Below are positions 23,177 to 36,639 of a stretch of 64,000 nucleotides of DNA, one piece after another. The DNA is from Plantago major (Eukaryota; Streptophyta; Magnoliopsida; Lamiales; Plantaginaceae): the NCBI GenBank assembly GCA_026545765.1, contig CM048844.1, forward strand, positions 68,590,035 to 68,654,034, given 5' to 3'. A model generated the notes under the pieces. That model was given only the letters and a program-made list of their open reading frames with translations, searched no databases and was not told where the DNA came from. Both the position numbers and the translations under genes were made by a program. Position 1 is the first letter of the stretch. Every line of letters starts with the position of its first letter.

Positions 23177-23377
23177 TAATTTTTATGTGTGTGGTGGGGG
23201 ACCACATACCACCCCAGGGTGTTGAGAGCCAACCCTGTTAACTTCATTATAGACTTTTTATTTTATTTTGTTCGAATTCGAGGAATACAATTTTTTTTTT
23301 AAAATAACATGTATCAGCTGCTAATTAACGGGTCAGGTACATGTATATGATCCGATATAAAAAAATATATATGTCAT

Positions 23378-26300
23378 TGTGAGTTTAGCTTAAACATTTA
23401 ATACTGAAGGTGTTAGGAGTTGGATGTTGAGGAATCCTTTTGGAAACAGAATTAGGAATTCCATTGGCAACTGGAAACCAACTTGGAAAAGGAAACTACT
23501 AGTTATTTGATTCCTAGTTAGAAGTGAATTGGTACTATTTACTTAGTATAAATAGGTGGTTCCATAACTAGTTAGTTCAACAATAAGAATGATATGAGAA
23601 CATAGAGAGAACTCATATAGAGATTTCTGAGAGAAACACAGTGAGGAAGAGAGAATAGAGGAGCGTGTAGCTTGAAACTCGGGAGGTTTAGTCGATTCCT
23701 TGTAAACTGCGTTTTGGATCTTGGTTATCCCGTGGACGTAGACAATTGTCGAACCACGTTAAATATTGTGTTTATTTTCTTGCGTTTGTTTGTTGGTTGG
23801 TTTGGAGTTTATTGGATTGAATTGGGTTGATTTGATTAACAATTGGCGCCGTCTGTGGGAAGAGAATCAACTAATATCTATTCATCAATGGCATCTCCAA
23901 AGTTCGACCTCAAACCGTTGGAAGGAAAGACAGACTTTGGTCTGTGGAAGAGAAGGATGATGGCTCTGTTAATGCAGCAGGGTGTTGTCGACGCACTGAC
24001 TGAGAAGTTCGATACAACTTTGTCCGATGCTGATAAAAAGGCAATCAAGTTCAAGGCTTACAGTTCTTTGATATTAGCTCTGGGAGATAATGCTCTTATT
24101 GAAATCGGTGATCTTTCATCGGCAAAGGAGATATGGGAGAAGCTAGAAGAATTGTATAATGACAAGTCAGATGCAAATACAATTTATGCAAAACAGAGGC
24201 TGTTTGCATTCAAGATGGTTGAGGGAAAATCAATCATGAGTCAGTTGGATTTGTTCAAGAATATGGTAGCACACCATGACAATCTGGAAACTGATGAGAA
24301 GAACATGATGAGGAGCCAGGACAAGGCAATTATCTTGTTGAATTCACTCCCTAGGTCTCTTGTTCCATTCAAGGATGCTTTGGTGTATGGGAGGACATAA
24401 GCATTGACAATGGAGGCTATTGAATCTGCATTAAGATCAAGGGAGCTGGACCAGGATGGTGTTCCACCAACACTCAGTACTGGTGAAAGCCTTATGGTGA
24501 AACAATATCACAAGTTTCCACCAAAGAAGAAGCAATATCCAGATCAAAGGAAAGCTTAGTATAACAAGGATGGCCCTGAAAAAAGGAAATGTTATTATTG
24601 CAAGAAGCAAGGACACTTGGAGAAGGATTGTATGAGTCTAAAGGCGCAGAAAGGCAAGGGTGTGGCGACAACACTAATTATGGCATAGACATTACAAACA
24701 AATCAGAGGCTTATCATACTGCGGAAGCTCTTGTTACTGAGGTACTTTCAGTCACTCAAACTAGTCAATCAACTGAATGGGTTATGGATTCAGGCTGTTC
24801 GTTTCATATGACACCTATTAGAGAATGGTTTTCAATTTTTGAGCATAGAAACTGTGGATCTGTTGTTCTTGGTGATGATAGACCATGCATAATAAAAGGG
24901 TATGGGAACAGTGAGAATTGAGATGTTTGATGGAGTGATAAGGGATTTGCTTAATGTGAGGTATGTTCCACACTTGAAGAAGAACTTGATATCCTTAGGA
25001 ACTATGAATAGTAAGGGATACAAGTATTCGGGTGATAATGGTGTCCTTCAGGTTAAGAAGGGTGATAAGGTGGTTATGCAGGCTCTAAAAAGGAGAGAAT
25101 TGTATTATTTACAAGGAAAAACTGTAACTGGTGAAGCTTCCAGTGTACAGTGTTTTGAGAACACCCGGCAGTGTTCTAACAGCACCGTTCTATGTCATAG
25201 AAGGCTAGCACATGTTGGAGAGAAAGGTCTTATGGATTTATCTAAGAAGGGACTCTTAGGTGGAGACAAGATACATAAGATGGAACTTTCTGAGCTCTGT
25301 GTGTTAGGGAAGTCCAAGAAGAACAGTTATGGTGTTGGGAAACACACCACACAGGACATACTTGAGTATGTGCATGCAGATTTATGGGGACCGGCGAGAA
25401 CCACCACTAGGAATGGAGGTAGATATTTTCTGTCCATCATTGATGATCTGTCAAGGAAAGTGTGGGTGTTTGTATTGAAGTCCAAGGATGAGACTTTCAT
25501 GAAATTCAAGGAATGGCTTGTGGAGATGGAGAATCAAACGAACAAGAAGCTCAAGGTGATCAGAACTGATAATGGGCTGGAATTCATGTCTAATGAATTT
25601 AATACCTTCTGTGTTGGGAAGGGCATCTTGAGACACAAGTCAGTTCCTGGAAATCCACAGCAGAATGGAGTAGTTAAAAGGATGAATAGAACAATCCTAG
25701 AAAGAGTGAGGTGCATGCTTCTTGTATCAGGTTTGTCAAAAAGCTTTTGGGGAGAGGTTGTGAATACGGCAACACATATTATTAATCTATGTCCATCATC
25801 AGCTATTGGTTTCAAGACACCTGAAGAAGTTTGAAAAGGTACTCATTCAGACTACTCATATCTCAAAGTATTTGGATGCTTAGCTTATGCTCATGTCAAG
25901 CAAGATAAGTTGGAGGCTAGAGCAGTAAAGTGCTTGTTTCTTGGTTATCCAAAGGGAGTTAAGGGATATAAACTCTGGTGTTTAGAACCAGGGGTAAATA
26001 GATGCATCATCAGCAGGGATGTGACTTTCCATGAAGATGTGATGCCATTATTAAGGAATACTGACAGTGTTGAGAGAACACTCAGTCAGGTGGAGCCTGT
26101 CGAAGATGGTGTGCCAGGAACACTGAATATGGAGCAGACAGACACTGGTGTGGTGATAACACCAGTTTTCGCAAACCATGGTGTTCTGACAACACCGCAT
26201 GCTGAATCTCAGGAAAATACTGACATACATGACTGTGGAGCTGAATCAATAATCAGGTGGAGAGGCATGTGATTAGAAGAAGGACAGGGATAGAGCTCAA

Positions 26301-28526
26301 TAATCCAGATGATGTTGTGGATTATCAACTCATCAGAGATAGAGAACCAAGAGTTAGAACCTCTACTGCAGATCCAGATATGGTGTATTTTGCACTGAAT
26401 ATTGCCGAGGATATTGATTGTTATGAGCCTGAGAACTATCAAAGAGCTATAAGTTGCTCAGAGAAGAATAGTTGGTGCATTGCTACACATCAAGAACTCT
26501 TGTCACTTGAAAAGAATCATACATGGGATATTGTAGCTATACGTAAAGGAAAGAAGCTTGTCAGTTGTAAGTGGATCTTTAAGAAGAAACTTGGAGCTGA
26601 TGGTGAGCAAAAGGTGAAATACAAAGCCAGACTAGTTGCTAGAGGTTTCACACAAAGAGAGGGTATTGACTACAATGAGATCTTTTCTCCAGTGGTGAAG
26701 CATAGCTCAATCAGGATCTTGATTGCTATGGTAGCTCAATTTAAGCTACACTTACATTAGATGGATGTTACTACTGCATTCTTGCATGGGAAGCTGGATG
26801 AAGAGATTTACATGAGGATACCTGAGGGTATTAAGGTAGATGACAAGGAGCACAAGGCTTGTTTAATGTTGAGATCACTATATGGTCTTAAACAGAGTCC
26901 AAGGCAATGGTATAGAAGATTTGACAAGTTTATGTTGAGTCACAAGTTCAGGCGGTGTGACTACGACACCTGTGTTTACTTCTATGGTGAGAATGTCGAA
27001 GACATGATATATTTGCTCATTTATGTGGATGACATTCTTATAGCAAGCAAGCATATGAAAGGAATCACTCATGTAAAGAATCTCTTGAAGTCAGAATTTG
27101 AGATGAAAGACTTGGGAATAGCTAAGAGGATACTGGGCATTGATATTATTCATGGAGGTGATGGAAAGATCATTATGAATCAAAGTGCTTACTTGGAGAA
27201 GGTGTTAAGGAGATTTAACATGCACAAATCCAAGCATGTTGCAACACCTCTGGGGTCTCAGTTCAAGTTATCTAAGAAGTCTTGTCCTAATACTGATGAA
27301 GAGAAGAAGTGTATGGAGAACACACCGTATGCTAATGCTATAGGGTCGATTATGTATTCCATGGTATGTTGCAGGCCGGATTTGGCTCATGCAATGAGCT
27401 CAGTAAGCAGGTATATGGATAATCCTGGCAAGGACCATTGGGAGGCAGTTAAGTGGCTACTCAGGTATATTGGTGGTTCGATTAGACTGAATTGGTGTTT
27501 GAGCAACACCAAACAAGGAATGATGCACTGATTGGGTATATCGACTCAGATTATGCTGCAAACTTGGATACAAGGAAGTCTTTAACTGGATATGTATTCA
27601 CATTATTTGGTACAACAGTGAGTTGGAAGTCTACTCATCAACCTGTGGTTGCATTATCAACTACAGAGGCAGAATTTATGGCCATGACGGAAGCTGTGAA
27701 AGAAGATATTTGGCTCAAGGGAATTCTGGGGCAGTTCGGTGTGTTGCAAACGCCGGTGACTATATTTTGTGATAGTCAAAGTGCAATTCATTTGTCAAAA
27801 CATCAAGCTTACTACGACAGGTCCAAACACATTGATATAAAGTTTCACTTTGTCAGAGATGAAGTTGAGAATGGTACTATCAAGATTGAGAAGATCAGCA
27901 CAGATGTTAATCCGGCGGATGGGTTTACTAAGTCAATTTCTGTGATGATGTTTGGATCGTGTACGTTTTATCAAGTTGATGGAAGGGGTGTATTCTAACC
28001 TAAGGAATACTTGAGGATTTTCAGATGTTGAAGCTAGGTGGAGAATTGTGAGTTTAGCTTAAACATCTAATACTGAAGGTGTTAGGAGTTGGATGTTGAG
28101 GAATCCTTTTGGAAACAGAATTAGGAATTCCATTGGCAACTGGAAACCAACTAGGAAAAGGAAACTACTAGTTATTTGATTCCTAGTTAGAAGTGAATTG
28201 GTACTATTTACTTTGTATAAATAGGTGGTTCCATAACTAGTTAGTTCAACAATAAGAATGATATGAGAACATAGAGAGAACTCATATAGAGATTTCTGAG
28301 AGAAACACAGTGAGGAAGAGAGAACAGAGGAGCGTGTAGCTTGAAACTCGGGAGGTTTAGTCGATTCCTTGTAAACTGCGTTTTGGATCTTGGTTAATAG
28401 AAATCTTGGTTATCCCGTGGACGTAGACAATTGTCGAACCACATTAAATATTGTGTTTATTTTCTTGCGTTTGTTTGTTGGTTGGTTTGGAGTTTATTGG
28501 ATTGAATTGGGTTGATTTGATTAACA
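23378..28526 (+). mobile_element. Copia LTR retrotransposon (Tork/Tnt1-like), full length, broken
   Basis: Bounded by LTRs at 23378-23841 (464 bp) and 28047-28526 (480 bp), beginning TGTGAGTTTAGC and ending GATTAACA, with target duplication GTCAT on both sides (23373-23377, 28527-28531). The LTRs differ by only about five substitutions plus a short length difference, so insertion is recent, probably under one million years at usual plant rates. A TATA box is at 23548. The primer-binding site TGGCGCCGTCTGTGGG at 23844 is not the initiator-methionine type. Parts in Copia order: gag from the ATG at 23888, CCHC knuckle near 24590, protease (WVMDSGCSFHM) near 24780, integrase about 25200-25830, reverse transcriptase about 26500-27500, RNase H about 27530-27930, then a purine tract before the 3' LTR. 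The coding region has roughly five breaks. Lineage is inferred from RT motifs (TTAFLHGKLDEEIYM, YVDDILIA). Confidence 0.9.
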
Positions 28527-28746
28527 GTCATCAACCCGTCAGGTCCTGAACGGATTCGGGTTGGATCCTAACCTTTCAAAGAAAATCCATTATGATGAGT
28601 CGTATTTTACACTTTTTATTTTTGCCATAAAAATAGACTAGGTCATATAGTATTGAATGACGGATTACCACCGACACAACGACCAATGTTGTTTGCAAGT
28701 TTTATTTTCTAGATTAATTTATTTTGTCGTCCCTTTCTATTTATTA

Positions 28747-29002
28747 CTCCCTCCATTTCAGAAAAAGTGTTACATTTTGACTTTGACCGGTCAACTGTCT
28801 TCGAGTTTGACCACAAATTACTCATAAACAATAATAGTAAATAATTTAATAAAATCATATAATAAAAATTTACTTACTAAATTTTCATTATATAATTGTA
28901 ATAATTTATTTATTAATATCGTTAAGAGTAAATTGTGGTCAAACGCGGAGACAGTTGACCGCAGAATAGTAAAATGTAACACTTTTTCTGAAATGGAGGG
29001 AG
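28747..29002. mobile_element. Stowaway-like MITE
   Basis: A 256-bp element with near-perfect inverted ends, CTCCCTCCATTTCAGAAAAA on the left and TTTTTCTGAAATGGAGGGAG on the right, flanked by TA. The inverted repeat continues inward through AGTGTTACATTTT and a GGTCAACTGTC block, over 60 bp with gaps. No coding capacity. Confidence 0.85.
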
Positions 29003-29021
29003 TATTAAAAATAACTAACTC

Positions 29022-29047
29022 GTGGCAACGCCACAAGTTAGTACTAG
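29022..29047 (+). mobile_element. Probable Helitron 3' terminus
   Basis: A perfect 5-bp stem GTGGC-AAC-GCCAC (29022-29034), then AAGTTAGTA, then CTAG (29044-29047) followed by T. A short hairpin about 10 bases before CTRR, next to T, is the Helitron 3' signature. The body would lie to the left, but a Stowaway sits immediately upstream and no 5' end was found. Confidence 0.45.
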
Positions 29048-32000
29048 TATATATTATAAGTAGAAACTTTGCGCGTGTAGAAGTGAGTGTGAAGAAGAGC
29101 GTGTTCTTATTAGAATCAATTCTGATTTCTTCTCATCTCCTTAGAGGCTAGAGTTTCATCACTTTCAGATTTCTGATCGATACCAAATCCGATCATTCAT
29201 TCTTATCACTTTTACTTCTTAATGAGTGCTTCATCTTTTGCTCTTTATTTCACCTCGATCAAATTCCTTTCAATAGTATCTTAGATATGCTCTTGATAAC
29301 AAGCTTACCCAATTCTATTTCTGATTCAAACCTGTTAAAACTATTGGACCGGGACTGGTACAGTGAACTAGAATAGATAACGTTGACAACGAAATTGAGT
29401 CAACAATGTATTCAATAATAATTGACAGCAGTAAACAGATATGACTAGAATGCAGCGGAAAATAAAAATTGACAACCACGATTACTTTCTAGCTGGTATA
29501 TAAAGATACCGACCGTGCCTTAGGCTAAATTTCCACTATCAACAAAAGTAGAATTACAAAACTAGGTTTAATCAATCACAAACGAATGATTAAACTGCAA
29601 AGACTAGACGTAGAACAGATAATGAAAAACCTATTCTAGTTCGAAAACACTAAAGTAAATCTCAATCCTTAGAGACTACTCACAAGTGAATTCGACAACA
29701 ATGCCTAGTAAAGCAAGAAAACCTAACTTTCAATAAATTGTGAATTGATTCTCTCTAGGTGTAGTTTTCTTGCAAACGTTCTTCTTGTATTTATGCTGTG
29801 CCAATCGATCATCAAGAAGAACGCTGAATCTTCTAGCTTCTTGCATTCTGTTTGAGAAGGAAATATTCCCTAGTTAGATATCTCTAGATCTTTATTTCCT
29901 TCTTGCTTCCTATGTGTGCCCATAACTTGCCAAACTCTTTCCTTCTTTCTATTGCATTCCTTGTGTCCAAAGCAAATCAAACTCCTTCCCTATTCTTCCA
30001 GCAAGCGCAAGTTTTCTTCCCTTCTAGCTTTCAGAGTTTTTCACGTTTGTTTGCTGGCATCTTCCAGATCTTTTCCTTAAGGCCCAAATCTGCCAAGTCC
30101 AGTCCATTGACTTATATTGTAGCCCAACTTGTTATTTCCTACAAAATTACCATAGAAAAACAACTACAATTGTCGAACCGGTTAATAAACGAAGAAAAGC
30201 CGAATTAATAAAACAAGTGCAATAAATCGCACTTTCAATCTCCCCCTTAATTCTTGCCTTTCTTCACAAAACCAAAACAAGTAGTTAGTAGAAAAAACAA
30301 GAAAATATCAAGCAACTCCCCCTTACTCCAAGAACTCTGCCTTAATACAAAATACCAAGAGTTCAATTGAACCAAACATCCTCTCCCTTTTTGTGAGGAA
30401 GGAAAGAAAATAAAGTTCTTTGAAAACTTCAACATCTTGGTAGTCCATTGAAGACCTGCAGACAAAGTACTAATGCGGAGAAACGATGTTGACTCAACAT
30501 TGTCGTCAACACTGGCAAAGGAGGTAGCAGAAACATGAATAGAGGTTGGATCAGCTGGAGGGCAGTGTTAGGATAAGAGTGGATGATCATTTACACAACT
30601 TACAAGATATTTCATGATGGTTGTTGTTGGGTTTGTGCTAGAAAGATTCCTGCAAATATATATCAAAACACACAAACTGTACACAACTGTTAATTGAGAA
30701 TTAAGTAGCAAGTAGTACAGTTATTTGTCGAGTCAAAGAAATCAGATAAAATTAGGAGGTTGACTAAAAATCTTAACTCCAACATGGTGACTTTTCAAGC
30801 AGGAACAAATGCAAACCCAAGGAACTACAAGACACATCTACTCCCCCTCAAACCCAAAGACAAGCAAAACATGAAAGAAATGACACATCAACACAAAGAA
30901 TAAGGCATATAAAGTCTCTGTTGAACTGAATGTTGACTCATCATTGAGGGTAACATCGAAAAATCAGACCACTCTTATTGTAAGCTGTCCAGGAAACCAA
31001 GTAAGGAGAGTGCAGATTAAGTTAACACCACTTAATGCTGAAGGTAAAATAGAAAGAGAGGGAAATACCAAAGAAACACACTCGACATCACCTCAAATTT
31101 TAGAGCAAATACCTTGATTTTGAGTGGGGATGACCATGAGACAGTGAACCATGTCAAATAATTGTAACACGTATGAATCCCGTCCAAAGCCTAAGGTTAT
31201 GCGGAGTAAGGTAAACACACGTCTCATGGCATAAAAGACACTCATTGGCCACATTGGACAATTTGTACTCAATTTTGCAAGTGATCCAACAGCATTACGA
31301 AGATCAGTACTTTTGTGCGTGTCAGTTGAAAGTACATGTCATCAACCCTCACAGACATATGACAACATTGGCCACCCCGGTATGTGGGTAGTATTTGGTC
31401 TTGCCCAACACGACCCTTGATGGAAACACTTCGAGCCCTTTTTCTTTGATTTCATTTAATTGTTGGAACAAAAGCAGGAGGTAACATCAAGTGTGAAGCA
31501 AGGTACGAGTAGCAAAAGTAACCAAAATCAGCACTAATGGGTTTTATATGAAAACAAACACACTCCAAACTAGAGACCTTTAAACCTTGGTTTCAAGCAG
31601 TCTTTCAAAAACAATGAACCCCTTTTTAGAGCTGGGCAACAATAACAACTAGAGTCAAGCACAGAAGCACAAAAACAGAAACAAGAAGCCAACAAAAAAT
31701 ACATCACTTTTTCTGACTGCCAATGTTGACTGTGATGTTTAGTCAACATTGGGTTCAACAACGAAGATCGCAGAGAGCACAGACCAAGAGATCTTCTAAG
31801 ACTGAAGAATCTCTCACTATTTAAAGGCTTGGTAAAAATATCTGCAAGTTGATTGGTTGTATCTATGTGTTCTATGTTAATTACTTGCAGATTGACGAAA
31901 TCCCTAAGATAATGATGCCTAATTGTTAGAAATTTTGTTAGAAATTTGTTAAGAATATCTGTTTAGATTTTGATCAGCAACCTCATGACTTATCTTAGTT

Positions 32001-33724
32001 TAGAAAGGTGATTAGTACTCTTGGTTCACTTGAACATTGTAAAAGAGGATACACACTAAGTATGATAGTCTAGCTAATCTTGTATAGGATGTTAGTTCTC
32101 AAAATGTAATTTTTATTTTATGAAGAGAAGACCAAGAAGAAGACATCCAGCAGAATAAGTTCAACGACTTTGAAGATTTGAAGACTGCACAAGATTACTG
32201 AAATGTTTTTCCAGATACCTTGACCAGATATCTTGAAGACTTAATTGGTTTTATGTAAACTATGTTTCAAGAGATATCTGAGAACTGAAAGGTTTCTAAA
32301 AACAAGGAAAATGCCTACAGATATCTGCACTCAGATACCTTGGACTTAAACTATGTTTCTGAAAAAGAAATATATATTGCAACAAAGTTGTTTCAATAAA
32401 GTGGTATCTGAAGTTGAAGAAAAGGACGTGCAAAGCCTAAGAGAAATCTGATAAATGAAGGTCTCTGATACAATGCATAGTTCCGTTGGCACTACAGGAC
32501 AAAGTATAGTACAATGCATTAAATGCGCGGACAGAAATGTCTGAACAAAACTGTAGCTTCTGAAGAAGAAGACAAACCTACTACAGTACTATACACAGAT
32601 ATCGATAGTTTGAATTTGATTTAAGCCTAACGGATACTATTCAAACGGCACTCAAATTCATCTATAAATATCAACACTTAGATTGCTTGAGAAGACATTA
32701 GACACTGAACATCTTAGATCACTGAACTTATTGAATACTCTCTCAAGCAAACTACTTATCTTCAAGCTTTTTGTTGCGACCAAAGCTTTTGATCCTAAGT
32801 AGCACTAAAAGTTCTAAGTGTCCTGATCCTAAACAAGCACTGCTATTTGTAAAAGAGTTGAATTAAAAGATCAAGTATCTGAGATTCATTCTCTTGAACA
32901 AATTGTCATAGACTTGGGTCAGTAAAAAGAACAAGATACCATACATTGAAAAGTGTATTAAGTATACTTGATTCACAGAGCTATCTGATTAACTGAATAA
33001 GTTAATAAAGAAGCTCATCTGACAAACAAACAAAAACCAACACCATAGCTGGCGTGGAGTACATGAAGTACTTAGTTTGGAAAATCAGGGAATAACTCCA
33101 AGGTTATCGGAGTAGAGGAAGTACTTGATTTGGAAAACTAAGGAATAACTCCAAGGTTATTGAGCATAGGAAGTACTTAGCTTGGGAAGCTAAGGAACAG
33201 CTCAAAAAGGTTTCTGAGTACAGGAAGTACTTGGATGTGAAAGCCGGGGAACAACTCAGGGAGAACATTTGGTTGGGAACCATTTGTTTAGGAATCTTAG
33301 AATAGGATTATTGTAAGGTGAACTCAATTATCTGTTCTAGTGAATTCTAGGTCTTTGGAAGACCGAAGTGGATTAGTTGGAGGATTACGCCACCTCCAGA
33401 TACCACTATACTTGCTGTGTCATTTACCTTTCTGTATTTACATTTCAGCAAAGCACACACACACACACACACTTATTGTTTCTGCACTTATCTATCTTAA
33501 AGTCTTCCGCGCTCTGAATTTATGTATCAGAAACCTGAAGGTTTATGAGAAACTGTGTTTATCGACAAAAGTTTTAAAGACTATTCACCCCCCCCCCCCT
33601 CTAGTTTTTTACTTTGCTGTTATCTGGACCAACAAGTGGTATCAGAGCAGGAGGTTCACAATGAAAGTATATATGTCCTAGAGACAACATTTTATGAGGA
33701 TGATATGTACTTTTATCACATTCA

Positions 33725-35390
33725 GTGTATTATTGTTTAGAATATTGTTATTTGGCATTGCATTTATCGAGTTATTATTTGGTTGTTTGAATAATTCGAT
33801 AAGATGTTCCCATAGACTGCACGTTATCACCAAGTGTGTGAGAACTTGAATGACAGAACGTAAGTCTTAAAATAGCCCCAATCGAGTGTCATTGAGATTT
33901 GGGATATCAATGATGCACGTTAAAGATTGGCATGTGATCTGCATCATATTCTTGGAGAATGTAGTAGCTCTCATGACTACGAATGACTTAATTGGTCATT
34001 CATGATGGATACATGAACACCTTAGAGGGTGTTGGTAGACCCACCGAGAAACCATTTGGTTAATTCTATTTATATGTCTATGGAAGTATCGGTGTGTAAA
34101 GTGATGTATTAGTCCTTTGACTTGAGGTCAATACTGACTACATGTGTGAAATGGTGTGCTTTGACCATGACCAATGCTTGCACTCCTAATGGGGTAGATA
34201 CGGCATGCGTTGGGCACATCACGAAGCAGACGGGAGTAGTAGTTGAGCCAAGATAGGATTCATTCCTCGCAATAGACATTGGAGAGAATACTTTACATCT
34301 CATAGTTAGGTTGATCGTTAGTCATTGGCCAATGCATTACGATATATTCAAAATAGTATTTGAATATGATCGAGGATCAACTAACAAGATTGAGAAAGAA
34401 ATGAATAAGTTATTGGAATGGACATATTACCAAGTTCTAGACTTATTCGAGTATTCGTGAATGAAAGGACCTTACCATCATTAGAGCCTTACATTACAGG
34501 TGATTTGTATATCCTCACAAACGTCCTTATATATTAATGTTGTCCTGTAAATTGTCTAGGAGTTTCACCGTGAACCTAATTGGATTAGTGATTAATATAT
34601 AAGGCCCTATGTGTCACACTATATGGAAATTACTCTACTAAACAAAGGATGTAAATAAATATTATTTATTGTAAATAATATGAGAATAATTTTAATTGGT
34701 TCAAATTGGACTTGAGCAATTAAAATGAAGTGTTGTACTTGGACTAATTTAGAATTGAAGTCCAATACCCAAGTTGGACTTAGAAATCGCAAATTGGGCC
34801 AAAAGGAAATTGGAGAAGAAAAAGAAAAGAGGAAGAAGGGTCATTGGCAGAAGCTTCAAATCGAGCGAGAAAAACTTAAGCTGCGCGTGTATTGCACGCC
34901 AGAGGTAAAATAATGGTGGGGACAGCCGTCCCCACCACTACCGTCAACTGCTACTAGATTGCTCTTCTTTCCGGTTCTTTTCTCCTCTTTTCTCCAATTT
35001 CTTTACCAAATGTAAGATTCCTTATGTCTGTAATCATGCTATAAATAGCACAACACTGAACAAACCAAAGATTACACTGAAGGAAACAAATGCTATCAGT
35101 AGCATTTGCAGATAAAAACAGAAGAAGATAAAATTAGATTTTATCTTTGAAACAATATACACTTCATACATCCGTTCAGAAGAATCTCCTAGCATTCTTA
35201 TTGGTAGAAAATTTTCCTGTGGATACCAAGGTTCGAGGTAATATTATCAACCTGGATTTGCACGAGGATTGGGATTTACTTGGAGAGGAACTGGAGGATC
35301 TCGAAGAAGCATACATGCATTTAACAGATCGGCAATTGTCGGAATTTCTCGACGTCAATTCCTAGCTTCCAATCAAGAATCGGATTCGCT
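33725..35390 (+). repeat. LTR-like non-coding segment inside the inner Copia leader
   Basis: A non-coding block between the inner Copia primer-binding site and the Cassandra array. It has a TATA-like CTATAAATAGC near 35039-35049 followed by sequence resembling a transcribed leader. The start, near TGTTTAGAATATTG at about 33734, is LTR-like. No second copy or target duplication was found, so it may be a solo LTR of another family or the element's own leader. Confidence 0.35.
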
Positions 35391-36620
35391 ATCAGTGTAA
35401 GCTTCTGTTCGACGGTGCGGTTACTCATGGAAAGCTCTCCAGGTGATAAGATGGCTCCACAGTACCAACACATGTCCTTTCCCGCGCACTTTGTCCTCAC
35501 TCGTGCGTGAATCGGGAGACTTCGCAATTGATTACCCATCCTAAGATTGCTCCAGAGCAAACATGCTTAACTCTGGAATTCTTATAGGAGGTTTTTCCGA
35601 AAATAAAGGTGCACCTTGTTGGTATGAGTAGTGTTCTCAATCCCTTTAAGTTGTTTGGACTTGACTTGAAACTCTGGGGCGTTACATTCACTGTCTCTTG
35701 AATTGTGCGACGTCCCCGCCGCACCATAGTCCGGCCAACCATCCACCCCTTGTAGGCTTTGGGTTGCCACAACTCTGATACCATTACCACGTACTTGTAC
35801 TAATGGCTCGAGCCCCGACCCTTTGGAACGGCGTATATACTCATGGGCAGTTCTCCGAGTAATATGCTGACCCCACTGTACCAACACAAGTCCTTTTCCA
35901 CACACTTTGTCCACTCGTGCGCGAACCAGGAGACTTCCCAGTTGGTCATCATCCTAATATTTCTCCATAGCATGCACGCTAAACTCTGGAGTTCTCATAA
36001 GTGGATTCCCAAAAAGAAAGGTGTACATTGTTGGTATGAGTAGCGTTCTCAATCCCTTTAATTTGTTTGGAGTTCACTTGAAACTTTGAAGTGTTACATG
36101 GTTCGGCCAACCGTCCACCCCTTGTGGGTTTCGGGTTGGAATGACTCTGATACCATTTGTAACGACCCGTACCACAAATGGACCGAGCCCCGACCCTTTG
36201 TGGGGGCGAGGTTACTCATGGGAAGCTTTTTATCAATAAATGTCCTTTGCCGCGCAGTTTATCCTCACTCGTGCGTGAACCGGGAGACTTCCCTGTTGGT
36301 CATCCATCCTAAAATTTCTCTAGAGCAAGCACGCTAATTAACTCTGGAATTCTTATAGGCGTATTTCCGAAAATAAAGGTGCACTTTGTTGGTATGAGTA
36401 CAACCCAACTACTAATGTATTGAACTCCGAACCCTTTGGACCGGCGCAATTACGTATAAGCAACTCTCCGGGTGATAGGTTGGCCTTACTATACCAACAC
36501 ATGTCCTTTTCGCGCACTTTTTCCTCACTCATACGTGAACCGGGGGACTTTCAATTGGTCATCCGTCTAAATTGCTTCTAAGAAAGCACGCTAAACTCTG
36601 AAGTTCTTATGCATGATTAA
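35391..36620 (-). mobile_element. Tandem array of Cassandra-type TRIM units with 5S rRNA-like sequence
   Basis: About four degenerate LTR-like units (near 35391-35640, 35790-36052, 36156-36400 and 36405-36620). Each carries, in inverse, a segment like the 5S rRNA core: GGGAGACTTCCCTGTTGGTC, then CATCCTAAAATTTCTC and GAGCAAGCACGCTAA, then AACTCTGGAGTTCT. The plant 5S complement reads ACTTCCCAGGAGGTCACCCA, then AAGCACGCTTAACTTC and GGAGTTCT. Between units, minus-strand primer-binding sites for initiator methionine tRNA are seen (CTCTGATACCAT near 35770 and 36145). LTRs with a 5S rRNA-like core and a methionine primer site define Cassandra terminal-repeat retrotransposons in miniature. The array is old and decayed; no coding region is expected. 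Confidence 0.7.
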
Positions 36621-36639
36621 TGCCATAAAACTCTGACTA

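Larger units (their letters stand above)
22690..28740 (-). repeat. Dispersed repeat R1, copy 2, split by a Stowaway and a Copia element
   Basis: R1 sequence is present at 22690-22936, 23177-23372 and 28532-28740, in inverse orientation to copy 1 (2385-3030). Landmarks include GTTTGAACAGAATCTGG, GCATATACTCGAACCCG, GGGTGGTATGTGGTC (inverse strand), ACCCGTCAGGTCCTGAACGG and ATGATGAGTCGTATTTTACA. The interruptions are the Stowaway at 22937-23176 and the Copia element at 23378-28526. Both joints match the uninterrupted copy 1. Confidence 0.7.

Noticed and set aside
35391-36620. Degenerate 5S rRNA gene array
   Set aside because: Units include initiator-methionine primer sites and extra LTR sequence, so they are Cassandra-type elements rather than ribosomal genes.
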